Assembly: GCA_014284505.1 (NCBI GenBank)
Contig: JAAFYY010000001.1
Span: forward strand, 1,984,001-2,048,000
DNA length: 64,000 bases
DNA from: Streptacidiphilus sp. 4-A2
GTDB taxonomy: Bacteria; Actinomycetota; Actinomycetes; Streptomycetales; Streptomycetaceae
Reading direction: 5' to 3'
Shown: positions 21,044-30,132 of the stretch, in pieces
Layout of the letters: each line of letters begins with the position of its first letter
Numbering within the stretch: the first letter of the stretch is position 1
Program-made: the position numbers and the translations under genes
The notes under the pieces: model-generated
Told to the model about the DNA's origin: nothing
What the model saw: the letters and a program-made list of their open reading frames with translations, nothing else
Database searches by the model: none

Positions 21044-22144
21044 TCTGCGGCTCCCTCGAGGAGATCGACGGAGGTAGGTGAGCATGTGGTCGAACTGGCG
21101 ACGGCCGGTGTCCGAGGCGAGATGGGCGCCCTGGAGGATGTCGCGCACTCGTCGGGGCGAGCTCCGGGCGCGGAGCCGCATGCCGTCGGACAGCTCCCGG
21201 CTGTGCCGCGGGTCGATCTTGACGTGCGCGGTGAAGTAGACGCGCATCTCGTCGTCGGCAGGCCGACCCGGGTCATGCCGTCGAGAATGCGGACGAAGTG
21301 CGGCTCGACCCAGCTCTCGAAGACCAGGAACAGCCGTAGGCCATCATCTTGCGCGAGGCCGGGTGAGCATGGCCGCGTTGAGTTCGAGGTGAACTTGGCG
21401 AACCAGGGTGTCCGTCCCGGTAGTCGTCGAGCTTCTGCAGCCGTCCTCGGTCGCCTCCAGCAGCCGGCGCAGCCAGTAGGTGTGGAAGTTCTCCAGCTTG
21501 CGCGCCCGCACTCGTCCCACAGGTTCGCGCGGCGACGGCCTTCTGCATCCCTTGCAGGCCCACCACCAGCAGCGCGACCTCGTCGTCGACAACCTCGTTG
21601 CGGATCAGCTCGCACTGCAGGAACCGCTCGATCTGCGCGCGCGAGGCCTCGTCGCGGATGAACTCGAAGAGCGGGTGGACCACGCGGGATTGGTCGCGGC
21701 CAGCTCGTCGAGATGGTCCGCCGCCGTGTACTGGTCGGTGAGTGCGGAGCCTCGGTGGCGTGGCCCAGCGTCGAACAGCTCCCGCTCCAGCGTGATCTTC
21801 GCCGCGTACTGGGCCTTCTCGGCCTCGTCGTCGGTGGTGCGGGTGAAGGCGCCGTCGCGGTAGCCGAACCAGTGCGCGTAGACCGAGGCCAGATGGCGGT
21901 GCAGGAACGGCCATGGGCCTCGGTGTCCGCGCGCAGCGCGGCCAGGATCCGCTGCTGCTCCTCGGGAGCGGGGCCATGAAGCCGGCCAGCTCCGGGTCGA
22001 AGCCCTCGAACTTCTCGACCGGCGGCCAGTAGCGCGTCGTACAGCCGGGCGGTCTCCTCGGGCAGCTGCTTGAGCCGTCCCTTCGCAGCGAGGAGGTTCC
22101 TGCTGGCTGATCCAGCTCGGACGTGTCGTGACAGCACTCGTCAT
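21040..22144 (-). CDS. Iron-containing redox enzyme, haem-oxygenase-like diiron oxidase (HDO) family
   Basis: About 368 residues, badly frameshifted (at least six places between 21060 and 22100). It starts at the ATG at 22144 (MTSAVTTRPSWISQQ) after AAAGGA. Repaired segments: NLLAAKGRLKQLPEETARLY, RTTDDEAEKAQYAAKITLER, AQIERFLQCELIRNEVVDDE, LENFHTYWLRRLLEAT, FLVFESWVEPHFVRIL and YFTAHVKIDPRHSREL. The last motif (HxxxDxxH) with earlier Glu and His positions matches the metal-binding helices of HDO enzymes such as UndA and the SznF central domain. These carry out N-oxygenation or C-C cleavage with O2. The substrate here is unknown; diaminopropionate or its ligation product is the natural candidate. 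Confidence 0.65.
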
Positions 22145-22256
22145 GAGACGTGAGTCCTTTCGGGTATCGGGTGGATCAGGGCACCGGCGCCGCCGAGGGC
22201 GTGCCGGAGCAGCGCCTCAGCGACCGGAGCCGGTTGTGTCCGGCGGGTGTGCTGCC

Positions 22257-23213
22257 TCAGCCGGCCGGTGTCAGGGCGGGACGGCCGCTCAGGACCGCGA
22301 GGATGTTGTCGGCCGCGAGATTGCCCATGGCGATCCGGGTCTCGACGGTCCGCTGCCCAGGTGCGGTGTCAGCACCGCACGCTCCTGGCGCAGCAGGGCG
22401 GCGTTCACCACCGGCTCCCGGGCGTGGTTGTCGACGGCCGCGCCGAGCAGCGCGCCGGAGCCCAGTGCGGCGGCCAGGGCGTCCTCGTCCACGACGCCCG
22501 CGGTGATGCTGACCAGCACGGCACCGCCGGGAGCAGCGACAGCCGCCGGGCATCCAGCAGCCCCCGGGTCTGTTCGGTCAGCGGACAGCTGACCACCAGG
22601 AGCGAGGACTCGGCCAGCAACTCGTCCAGCGGCCGCCAGGCGGCGCCCGCCTCGTCGTCACCGGACAGTGGACTGCGGTTGTGGTAGCCGATCCGCATCG
22701 AGAACCCCCGGGCCCGCCGGGCCACGGCCCGGCCGATCTGGCCCATGCGACGATGCCCAGCGGGGCGCCGGTCAGGGTCGTGCCGAGCATGAAGTTCGGC
22801 GACCAGGACCACGGGACCGCGGAGCGGACCCGCCGCTCGCCCTCGCCGATACGCCGGGCGGCGCCCAGCAGCAGCGCCATGGCCAGGTCCGCGGTCGCCT
22901 CGGTCAGCACGCCCGGCGTGCCGGACACCAGGACACCTCGCGCGGCACAGGCCTCCAGGTCCACATTGTGCAGGCCCACCGCGTGGTTGGCCACGATCCG
23001 CAGATCCGGGCCGGCCGCGTCGAGGAACTCCCCGTCGACGCGGTCGTCCAGGTGGTGAGCGCCGCCGAGACGCCCCGCACCGCGGCCAGCAGCTCGGTCC
23101 GGGGCATCGCCGCGTCGCTGTCGTGCAGCACCAGTCGATGTGCCGCCGCCAGCCGCTCGGACCCCCGGCGCCAGCCGGCGGGTGACCAGGACCGATCGGT
23201 GCCGGTCAGCCAT
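22257..23213 (-). CDS. D-2-hydroxyacid dehydrogenase family protein
   Basis: About 318 residues from the ATG at 23213 (MADRHRSVLVTRRLAPGV), whose first bases overlap the end of the exporter gene. It has the lid and NAD domains of the family (RIVANHAVGLHNVDLEAC, VSGTPGVLTEATADLAMALL, MGQIGRAVARRARGF), Glu in DNHAREPV and His in VLTPHLG. The segment that normally reads TxRGGVVDE is here ITAGVVDEDAL, so the catalytic Arg is not visible; either three bases are lost or the enzyme has changed. Frameshifts lie near 23150, 23055, 22745, 22525 and 22355. It could reduce a keto acid formed in the pathway. Substrate not predictable. Confidence 0.7.
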
Positions 23214-24228
23214 GGCGCGCCGCACCGCTCTCCTCGGCTGCGCTCTCCCCGGCGGTGCTCTCCTCGGCGGAGAGATCCGGCCGGCGGACCGGCACGACGC
23301 CGGGGCCGGGGCCGGGGCCGGCGCCTGACGGGCGTTGCGGCCCACGACCACGGCGCCGAGCACCACCACCGCGGCGACCAGCGTCACCGCGTCCAGGTGC
23401 TCCCCGAGCAGCAGGGCGGACCAGCCGAGGGTCAGCACCGGCTGGGCGAGCTGAAGGCGTCCGACCCGGGCCACGCCGCCCCGGGCCAGGCCCTCGTACC
23501 AGGCGAAGAAGCCCAGGCACATGCTGACCAGTCCGAGATAGGCGAACGAGCCGACCGAGGCCGCGGTGACGTGGTGCGGCTGCCGCAGCGCCACGGTGAG
23601 CACGGTGCACGGGACGGTCACCGGGAGCGAGAGACCAGCGCCAGCAGATGACGCGCCAGCCGCCGTACGTCCGCGCCATCACGCCGCCGCGCGCATAGCC
23701 GAAGCCGACCACGGCCACGGCCACGATCAGCAGCAGGTCACCGGCCTGGAACCGGCCGGCCCCCTGGATGACCGGCAGGCTGAGGACCCCTGCCAGGCCG
23801 ACGGCCATGGCGATCCAGTAGCTGCGCGTGGGCGCTCCCCGGCAGCAGCACACCGAAGCCGGCGGTGGACGCAGGGATCAGTCCGGTGACCACGGCCCCA
23901 TGGGCGCTGTTCACCGATTGCAGGGCGAGCGAGGTGAGCAGCGGGAAGCCCACGACGACGGTCGCGGCGATCTGGAGCAGGCCCGCGCGTGCCTCCTTGG
24001 GCGGCAGCAGCGGCTGACGCTTCGCCGACAGCACCACCAGGCGACCAGCGCGGCCGGAAGGGCCCGGCCGAAGGCGACCGTCCAGCTGTCGAAGACCGGG
24101 TCGTCGACCCGGGTGGCGGGCAGCGTCAGGCTGAAGGCCAGCACGCCCAGGGCGCCGAGCAGCATGGCGTGCTTGGTCGGGGCCGCCGCAGCGGTTCCAG
24201 GGGCGGCTGGGGTCGCGGCGACACTCAC
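23206..24228 (-). CDS. EamA-family (DMT) exporter
   Basis: About 340 residues with ten predicted membrane helices in two EamA repeats (for example MLLGALGVLAFSLTLPATRV; AATVVVGFPLLTSLALQ; WIAMAVGLAGVLSLPVI; AYLGLVSMCLGFFAWYEGLA; AVTLVAAVVVLGAVVVGRN). The start is the GTG at 24228, which overlaps the SbnB stop (GTGA). Frameshifts lie near 24045, 23845, 23640 and in the GGGGCC repeats near 23310. EamA proteins export amino acids and metabolites; one also accompanies the D-cycloserine genes. Here it is the likely exit route of the diaminopropionate-derived product. Confidence 0.8.
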
Positions 24229-25236
24229 GAGCCCCACCGCTCCGTCTCGCCGAAGAAGCCGTCGATCGCCTGGGTCTGCCCGCTCTCCACCGCACGGCGG
24301 TGGATGTGGCTGCCCACGGCGAGGTCGAGGATCCCCAGCCCGAACGGCGAGAAGATCCGCGGCCGTTCGGCATCCAGGCTGACCTCGCCGCGGATCACCT
24401 GCGCCAGCACGCCGGAGACGAAGTCGCGGTTGCCCGACTGCTGCTCGGCCAGGTGCGGCGAGGTGTTCGCGGTCAGGCAGTGGTCGATGTCGTCCAGCAC
24501 GTTGTGCGAGGACAGCACGAGGTCGGCGGAGATGTCCCGCAGCGAGATGTTGAGGACCACCTGACCGGGGGCGAACGCGCCGGGCTCGACGATGTAGGGC
24601 TCCGGGGCGGTGGTGGCCAGCACGATCACGTCGGCACCGTCGAAGGCCGTCGGCAGGTCATCGAACCGGCTTGCGGAGAAGCCCAGTTCGTCCCGCACAT
24701 GGGTGACCAGCGAGTCCGCGTACTCGGGCTTGCGGTCGACGATGGCGAACTCGCCGACCTTCCACTCCTCGGCCGCGAAGAACTCGATGATGTTGCGGGC
24801 GATGATGCCCGAGCCGACCACCGCGATCCGCTCCGCGTTGGTGCGGCCGAGCAGCTGCGCCGCGCGAGCACGGCCGAGGCGGCCGTGCGGGCCGCGCTGA
24901 TCTGCGAGGCCTCCAGGCAGGCGAAGGGGTAGCCGGTCGCGTAGTCGTTGAGCAGCAGGACGGCGGATGCCCGGGAACGTTGTTCTTGATGTTCTCGGGG
25001 AAGCTGCTGATCCACTTGATACCGGCGACGTCGTGCTCCCCGCCGAGATACGCCGGGAGCGCGATGATGCGGGCGCTCGGATTCTCCGGGAAGCGCAGGA
25101 AGTAGCTGTTCGGATTCACCGACGCACCCGCGTAGTGCGTCAGATATGCCTCTTTCACCACGGCGACGAGGTCGGAGCGGGACTCCTGGATAATCTTTCG
25201 TGCGACCGTTCCGCTGACAACATCGAAGTTAAACAA
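24225..25236 (-). CDS. sbnB-like: SbnB-like N-(2-amino-2-carboxyethyl)-L-glutamate dehydrogenase
   Basis: About 337 residues of the ornithine cyclodeaminase/mu-crystallin family. SbnB-type signatures are YFLRFPENPSARIIALPAYL, GEHDVAGIKWISSFPENI and LLLNDYATGYPFACLEAS, then the NAD Rossmann stretch GSGIIARNIIEFF and a C-terminal VLNISLRDISADLVL. In staphyloferrin B and other pathways this enzyme oxidises the SbnA product, giving L-2,3-diaminopropionate and 2-oxoglutarate. It starts with TTG at 25236 inside the end of the SbnA-like gene. Frameshifts lie near 24965 and 24865. The SbnA/SbnB pair is a specific marker for diaminopropionate synthesis. Confidence 0.9.
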
Positions 25237-26228
25237 CGTTCATCTCCCAGGAGGCAAGGGGAATTTCTGAATGGTTGAGCGCATTGAGCGCGTCCACGCC
25301 GAACCGGGCCTTGACCCATTCGTCGTCGTAGATGGTGGCGAGATAGCGCTCGCCGAGATCGGGCGAGAGCGCGACGACGCGTGACCCGGCGGGAATCCGG
25401 GCGGCCCGTTCCCGGACCGCGGCGAACACCGAGCCGGTGGATCCGCCGACCAGGACGCCGTACTGCCGGGCGATCGCCCGGCAGGCCCGGACGGCGTCGA
25501 TCTCGTTCACCAGAATGACCTCGTCGACCATCTCCGGCCGGAACACCTCCGGGCGCCGGCTGGTGCCCAGGCCCGGGATGAAGCGCGGGCCGCTGGCGCC
25601 GCCGAAGGTGACGGATCCGACCGTGTCCACGGCGATGATCCGGGTGTTCGGCGAGAAGCGCCGGAAGTAGTCGGCACACCCCATGAGCGTGCCGGTGGTT
25701 CCCGCCCCGACGAACAACTGGTCCACGCGCCGATCTCGGCCGCGGTGGAGGCGGCGGTGCGGGTGAAGTGCACGTGCGGATTGGCGGCGTTCGCGTACTG
25801 GTTCGTCCACAGCAGGGCGGGGTCCTCGGCGAGCATCTTCTTGATGAGGGAGATCCGCGTCCCGAGGAACCCCCGTTGGCGTCCCGCTCGGTCACCAGTA
25901 CCACCTGGGTCCCCAGCGCCTTCATGGCGGCCATGCTCTGGGTGGAGACATTGGGGTCCGTGACGCAGGTGAAGGCGTAGCCCTTGGCCGCGCACACCAC
26001 GCTCAGCGCCACGCCGAGATTGCCCGACGACGACTCGACGACGCGCCCGCCGGGCCCCAGCAGCCCGCGGTCCTCGGCGTCCTGGATCAGACGACGCGGT
26101 TTGAGCTTGACCGAGCCCGCCGGGTTCAGGCCCTCTATCTTCAGGAAAAGATCACTGCCCTGAAGGACGTCGGACAACTGGAGGAACATGTCGTCCGTCA
26201 CCAATTCATAGGCATTTCTTCGTATCAT
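25229..26228 (-). CDS. sbnA-like: SbnA-like O-phosphoserine-dependent synthase (diaminopropionate)
   Basis: About 333 residues, PLP fold type II (cysteine synthase-like). PLP lysine in NPAGSVKLKPRRL (K41), the cofactor/substrate loop SSSGNLGVAL and the phosphate-binding GAGTTGTLMGC. SbnA condenses O-phospho-L-serine with L-glutamate to ACEGA, the substrate of SbnB. The ATG at 26228 (MIRRNAYELVTDD) is preceded by AGGAGG at a long spacing. Frameshifts lie near 25875 and 25730. It heads a seven-gene minus-strand operon: SbnA, SbnB, exporter, hydroxyacid dehydrogenase, diiron oxidase, ATP-grasp, phosphoglycerate dehydrogenase. The first six genes overlap or abut each other. Confidence 0.9.
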
Positions 26229-26822
26229 TCCCCGTTCATCCTCCTGGAAAAGAAACGCATTGTCACCTGAATGTGGCCGTGCCAGAGAAATCCGCGGCGC
26301 CCGTGCACCGACGTATGGCCAGCGGGCACACGGAACAGTCGCACGTGAACTCAAAGAAATGAACCGCAGCGCCACGGCACCGCGGAGCCGCCGTCGCGGC
26401 CTGACCCACGGACAGCGCCCGGCGGGCGGGGACGGCTTCAGCAGACAGCCCGCCGCAGCCCGGGCCGGTCACCGTTCGACCCGGCACCGACGGGTGGCCG
26501 CCCAGCTGGACCGCGTTCCCGGCGCTGGTACAGGGCGGCCGGCGAAGGACGCCCGCGCTACAGGGGACGCGCACGGCCTGCCCCCCGGCATGCCGCAACT
26601 GACACACTACCGCCATGCCGCCGCACAGATTCTGACTGGTCGACAGAGTCCCTGTATCCAGGCAGTGTTGGCCGCACACCGCACCGGCCGACGCGGACGA
26701 CCGCGCGAACAGGCCGGCCTTCCGGGTCCTTGAGGGACCCTCCCGAGTGCGAGGACCCACCTCCCACCCTCCGGCGACTGGCTGCCGCCATCACACCGCA
26801 CCCGGGCGGGAACCCGGGGGCG
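26229..26822. other. Intergenic region upstream of the diaminopropionate operon
   Basis: 594 bases without a convincing gene; open frames here lack the codon pattern of their neighbours. It should hold the operon promoter near 26240-26340, where AT content rises. A short hairpin GGGTCC-TTGA-GGGACCC lies near 26725-26742. Confidence 0.4.
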
Positions 26823-27016
26823 CTAGTGGCTGCCGATCGGCTTGCCGCCACAGACCGGTGGCGGCGTGCCGGGCACCCACTTGCTACAGGGGTCTCCCCA
26901 GCCGGTGTCCGCCAGGACGCTGCGCGGCCGGGACTGGCCGGAAGCAACGGCGTTGACGCCCGAAGTGACCCGAGTATGGCGACGGCCGATAGACCGAACA
27001 ATGCGAACGTACGCAT
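26823..27016 (-). CDS. Small secreted peptide, ~63 residues, two cysteines
   Basis: The ATG at 27016 follows a GGGGGGAA stretch. The peptide starts MRTFALFGLSAVAILGSL, a signal-peptide core, and after restoring one G in a GGG run near 26961 it continues RGVNAVASGQSRP and ends ADTGWGDPCSKWVPGTPPP, VCGGKPIGSH, stop. The mature part is Pro/Gly-rich with two cysteines. It lies between the diaminopropionate operon and the LuxR regulator gene, in the direction of the operon. No family is recognised. The repair uses the same kind of deletion seen elsewhere, but the gene itself is a prediction from signal peptide and ribosome site. Confidence 0.45.
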
Positions 27017-27215
27017 AGCAGGTTCCCCCCGAGCGCGATGGCTGACAATCGTCCTGGCGGTCGGCGACCCCGTACCGCTTGGATAGGCTCAACACTGCCT
27101 GTGACCAGGATCTCGCCGCCACACGTACGAGGGGTCAGCTTGTGGCAAGGGCAGAACGGGAAGGCAGGCATAACCGCCCGAAGAGGGCAAAGTGAAGGCA
27201 GATTTCGGGGGAACC

Positions 27216-28227
27216 GTGACGAAGCCGGATGACGACGTCCTGTCCGACATCTATGCATGGGTGGTGATGCAGCACGGCCTGCCGGAAGAGGACATCCCGC
27301 TCATGGCCAAGGAGTTGGGTTTCAGTGACGACGAGTGCAGACATGCGCTGACAGCACTGATAGACCGTCACGTACTGGTCCCCGATCCGGGCGGGCTCGT
27401 CGCCGCCAGCCCGGAGGTCGCCATCGCGGCGCTGGTCGGCCCACGGGAGGGCGCCCACCGGCAGGCCGAGATCGACCTGCTGACCGAACGCGGCCGCACC
27501 ACCCGGCTGCGCTCCCAGCTCGCCGCGCTGAAGCCCGTGTACTCCGGCCCACAGCACCACGGGGCCTCCAACAGCGTGGACGTCCTGGAGGACAAGTTCG
27601 CCGTCGCGCACTCCTCACGGATCTGACCGCGACCTGCGAGAAGGAGATCATGGCCTGTCAGCCCGGCGGCGGCAGACCGCCCGGAGCCCTGGCCGACGCG
27701 CTGCCCCGGGACCTCGACCTGCTGCGTCGCGGGATCACCCTTCGCAGCCTGTACCAGCACACCGCGCGCTTCCACGCGGCCACGCAGTCCTACGCGGAGA
27801 CCGTGCTCGCCGCCGGTTCGCAGATCCGCACCGTCGCCGACCTCCCCGGCCAGATGATCATCATCGACCGTCAGACCGCTTTCCTGCCACACCGGAAGTT
27901 CCGCTCCGGGGCCATCATTGTACGCGAGCCGTCCATCCTCGACCATCTGTGTTCAACATTCGAACAGGCCTGGAATCTGGGCACGCCGTACCAGACCGGC
28001 CCCTCCGCCTCCGCGAGGCGGTCAGCGAGATGAAGTCCGCGATCCTGACGCTGATGGCCAACGGCCTCAAGGACGAGGTGATCGCCAAGCGGATGAGCCT
28101 GTCCGTGCGTGCCTGCCGCGGCCACATCGCGGGCCTGCTGGAGATGCTCAATGCCCGCAGCCGGTTCCAGGCCGGGGTGATCGCCGCCCGCACCGGGCTG
28201 CTGGAACCGAAGAACGACAAGGACTGA
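27216..28227 (+). CDS. LuxR-family transcriptional regulator (TrmB-like N-terminus)
   Basis: About 337 residues. N-terminal winged-helix-like part (VTKPDDDVLSDIYAWVVMQH, LGFSDDECRHALTALIDRHV), a central ligand-like domain (RTVADLPGQMIIIDRQTAFL, REPSILDHLCSTFEQAW) and a C-terminal LuxR helix-turn-helix (ILTLMANGLKDEVIAKRMSL, SVRACRGHIAGLLEML). This three-part layout is common in Streptomyces regulators beside biosynthetic genes. The GTG at 27216 follows GGGGGAA; a GTG at 27192 is possible. Frameshifts lie near 27605 and 27995. It sits next to the diaminopropionate operon and could control it. Confidence 0.75.
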
Positions 28228-28371
28228 CCGCGCGACCCCTCCGCCGGGCCGCCCGGGGAATCACCCGCCCGGTCCACGAACGGCCCGAACGAACCGAACG
28301 GCGCGGCCAGGCCCGGGCCGGGGCCCGCCGAGCGGCCCGGACCCAGGCCGGCGCAGCCTCCCGGCCACGCC

Positions 28372-29607
28372 CTAGACGGAGACCGGCAGGCTGAGCAGGC
28401 CGCTGATGAGGTGACTGGCCCTGGGCACCGGCGGGCCGGCCAGCTCGATGTCGGGGAACCGCCGCAGGACGGTGGGAAGGGCCACCTGGGCCTCAAGCCG
28501 GGCCAGGGCGGCGCCGATGCAGTAGTGGATGCCGCCGCCGTAGGACAGTGGCGGCGCCTCCTGCCGGTCCAGCACCAGCTCGTCCGGACGGCTGAACACG
28601 TTGGGGTCGCGGTTGCCCGCCCCGATCAGGGCCCACACCGGCTGCCTGGCGGCGAGCTTGATCCCGGCGACCTCCAGGTCCTCCTCCGCGGTCCGGTTGG
28701 CCACGAACTGCACGGGCGCGTCGTAGCGCACCAGTTCCTCGATCGCCGGTCCGGCGAGTTCCGGCTCGGCCCGCAGCCGGTCCGCCTGCTCCGGGTGGTT
28801 GAGCAGGGCGGCCAGGCCCTTGGACAGCAGGCCGCTGGTGGTCTCGAAGCCGGCCACGAGCAGCAGCGCGGCCATGGTGACCAGTTCCCGGCGGGTGAGC
28901 TTGTCGTCCCCCTGGGCGGCCACCATCGCCGAGATCAGGTCGTCCTGCGGCTGCTTGGCCCGGTCCTCGGCCAGGCGGGCCACGCACTCCTCCATCTCGA
29001 TCGCCGACCGGTCCGCCCGCTCGACGGTGGCCGGGCTGACGTCGTCCAGCACCAGGGTCCAGGCCGCGGCCAGGGACTGGAACAGCGGCCAGTCACTGGC
29101 GGGCACCCCGAGCAGCGCCCCGACCACGGCGATCGGCATCGGCAGGGCGAAGTGCTCGACCCAGTTCACCGTGCCCGGGGAGAAGGACTCCAGCATGCCC
29201 TCGGTGATCTGCTCGACCGGGCGCAGCCGCTGCACCCGGCCGGGGGTGAAGGCCGCCGAGACCAGCCGCCGCAGGCGGGTGTGCTCCGGCGGGTTGAGGA
29301 ACATCATGCTGTCGAACATCAGCCGCAGCGACGGGTGTTCCTTCCAGTCCGGCCACCCGGTGGCGGCGAGCCGGCGTCCGGGGAGCTTGAGCAGCCGGTG
29401 GTCCTTCATGAACGCCAGCTGCTCGTGGTAACCGGTGATCAGGACAGTGCCGTTGGGGGCGGTGACCACCGGCCCGAGCTCGCGCAGCCGGGCGTAGAGC
29501 GGGTAGGGGTTGGCGCGGCCGGATTCGGAATATATCCCGTCGAGCACCTCGGTGATGATCTGCGACGTATCGGTGCTGCTTCCCGACTGTCCGTTAGGAG
29601 GTTGCAT
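28372..29607 (-). CDS. Cytochrome P450
   Basis: Intact, 411 residues from the ATG at 29607 (MQPPNGQSGSSTDTSQ). Class I bacterial P450: I helix LLLVAGFETTSG (AGxETT), EELVRYD in the ExxR helix region, and haem loop LSYGGGIHYCIGAALAR with Cys363. The usual Phe before GGG is Tyr, a common variant. The substrate is unknown. It is transcribed divergently from the MFS exporter, and a copy of the palindromic operator lies in the shared upstream region (29898-29911), so it is probably controlled by the TetR regulator encoded at 32731. Confidence 0.9.
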   Translation of the reverse strand: MQPPNGQSGSSTDTSQIITEVLDGIYSESGRANPYPLYARLRELGPVVTAPNGTVLITGYHEQLAFMKDHRLLKLPGRRLAATGWPDWKEHPSLRLMFDSMMFLNPPEHTRLRRLVSAAFTPGRVQRLRPVEQITEGMLESFSPGTVNWVEHFALPMPIAVVGALLGVPASDWPLFQSLAAAWTLVLDDVSPATVERADRSAIEMEECVARLAEDRAKQPQDDLISAMVAAQGDDKLTRRELVTMAALLLVAGFETTSGLLSKGLAALLNHPEQADRLRAEPELAGPAIEELVRYDAPVQFVANRTAEEDLEVAGIKLAARQPVWALIGAGNRDPNVFSRPDELVLDRQEAPPLSYGGGIHYCIGAALARLEAQVALPTVLRRFPDIELAGPPVPRASHLISGLLSLPVSV

Positions 29608-30132
29608 GGCGGCAGTTCCATTCGGGTTGGGGTGAAGGAACAAAGGAATGGGCGGACAGGCGGAAGGGAGACCGCCGCACCGGCTGACGCGTGCGCAGGG
29701 CCCGCTGTCGCCGTCGGCGCCCGGGACTTCGCGGCCCTGGCCACCGGCCCGGTCTCTCCCGGTCCGCGCGGTCGAGACGTGCTCATCTTCCAGGGCGGCT
29801 CTGACGCGGCCCTGATACCCGGCCTCGCGGGCCGACAGGAAATCAGGTCGGGAGGTGCCCGGCGCGCGCCGGGCCGGGGAAAGCCCTTGAGAAAGCGTAC
29901 GGACGACCGTATGCTCTTCATGGTGGAGCAACCCGTTGTCCGGTGGGGACCGGCGGTCCCGCCCCGGCCGTCATGGCGGTCCGGGTGGTCGCGAAGCCGA
30001 CTCGTCCCCGGGACACACCGCATCGGCGTCACCCTCACCCCGGGGCCCGACCGTCGTCCGGCGAAGCGCGCCGGGCCGGGCATCCCGGGTTCACGCACTG
30101 CCGGACCCCGACGAGTAAAGAGGTCTCTGATC
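29608..30132. other. Divergent intergenic region with operator
   Basis: 525 bases between the P450 and MFS genes. No gene is supported; long open frames here continue from antisense frames of the neighbours. It holds the palindromic operator at 29898-29911 and must hold promoters for both directions. Confidence 0.5.
29898..29911. promoter_or_regulatory. Palindromic operator, copy 1 (P450/MFS intergenic)
   Basis: TACGGACGACCGTA; the arms TACGG/CCGTA are exact inverted repeats and the symmetry extends outwards (GCGTACGG / CCGTATGC, 7 of 8). It matches the sites at 32718-32731 and 52558-52571. It is the likely site of the TetR protein encoded at 32731. Confidence 0.7.
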
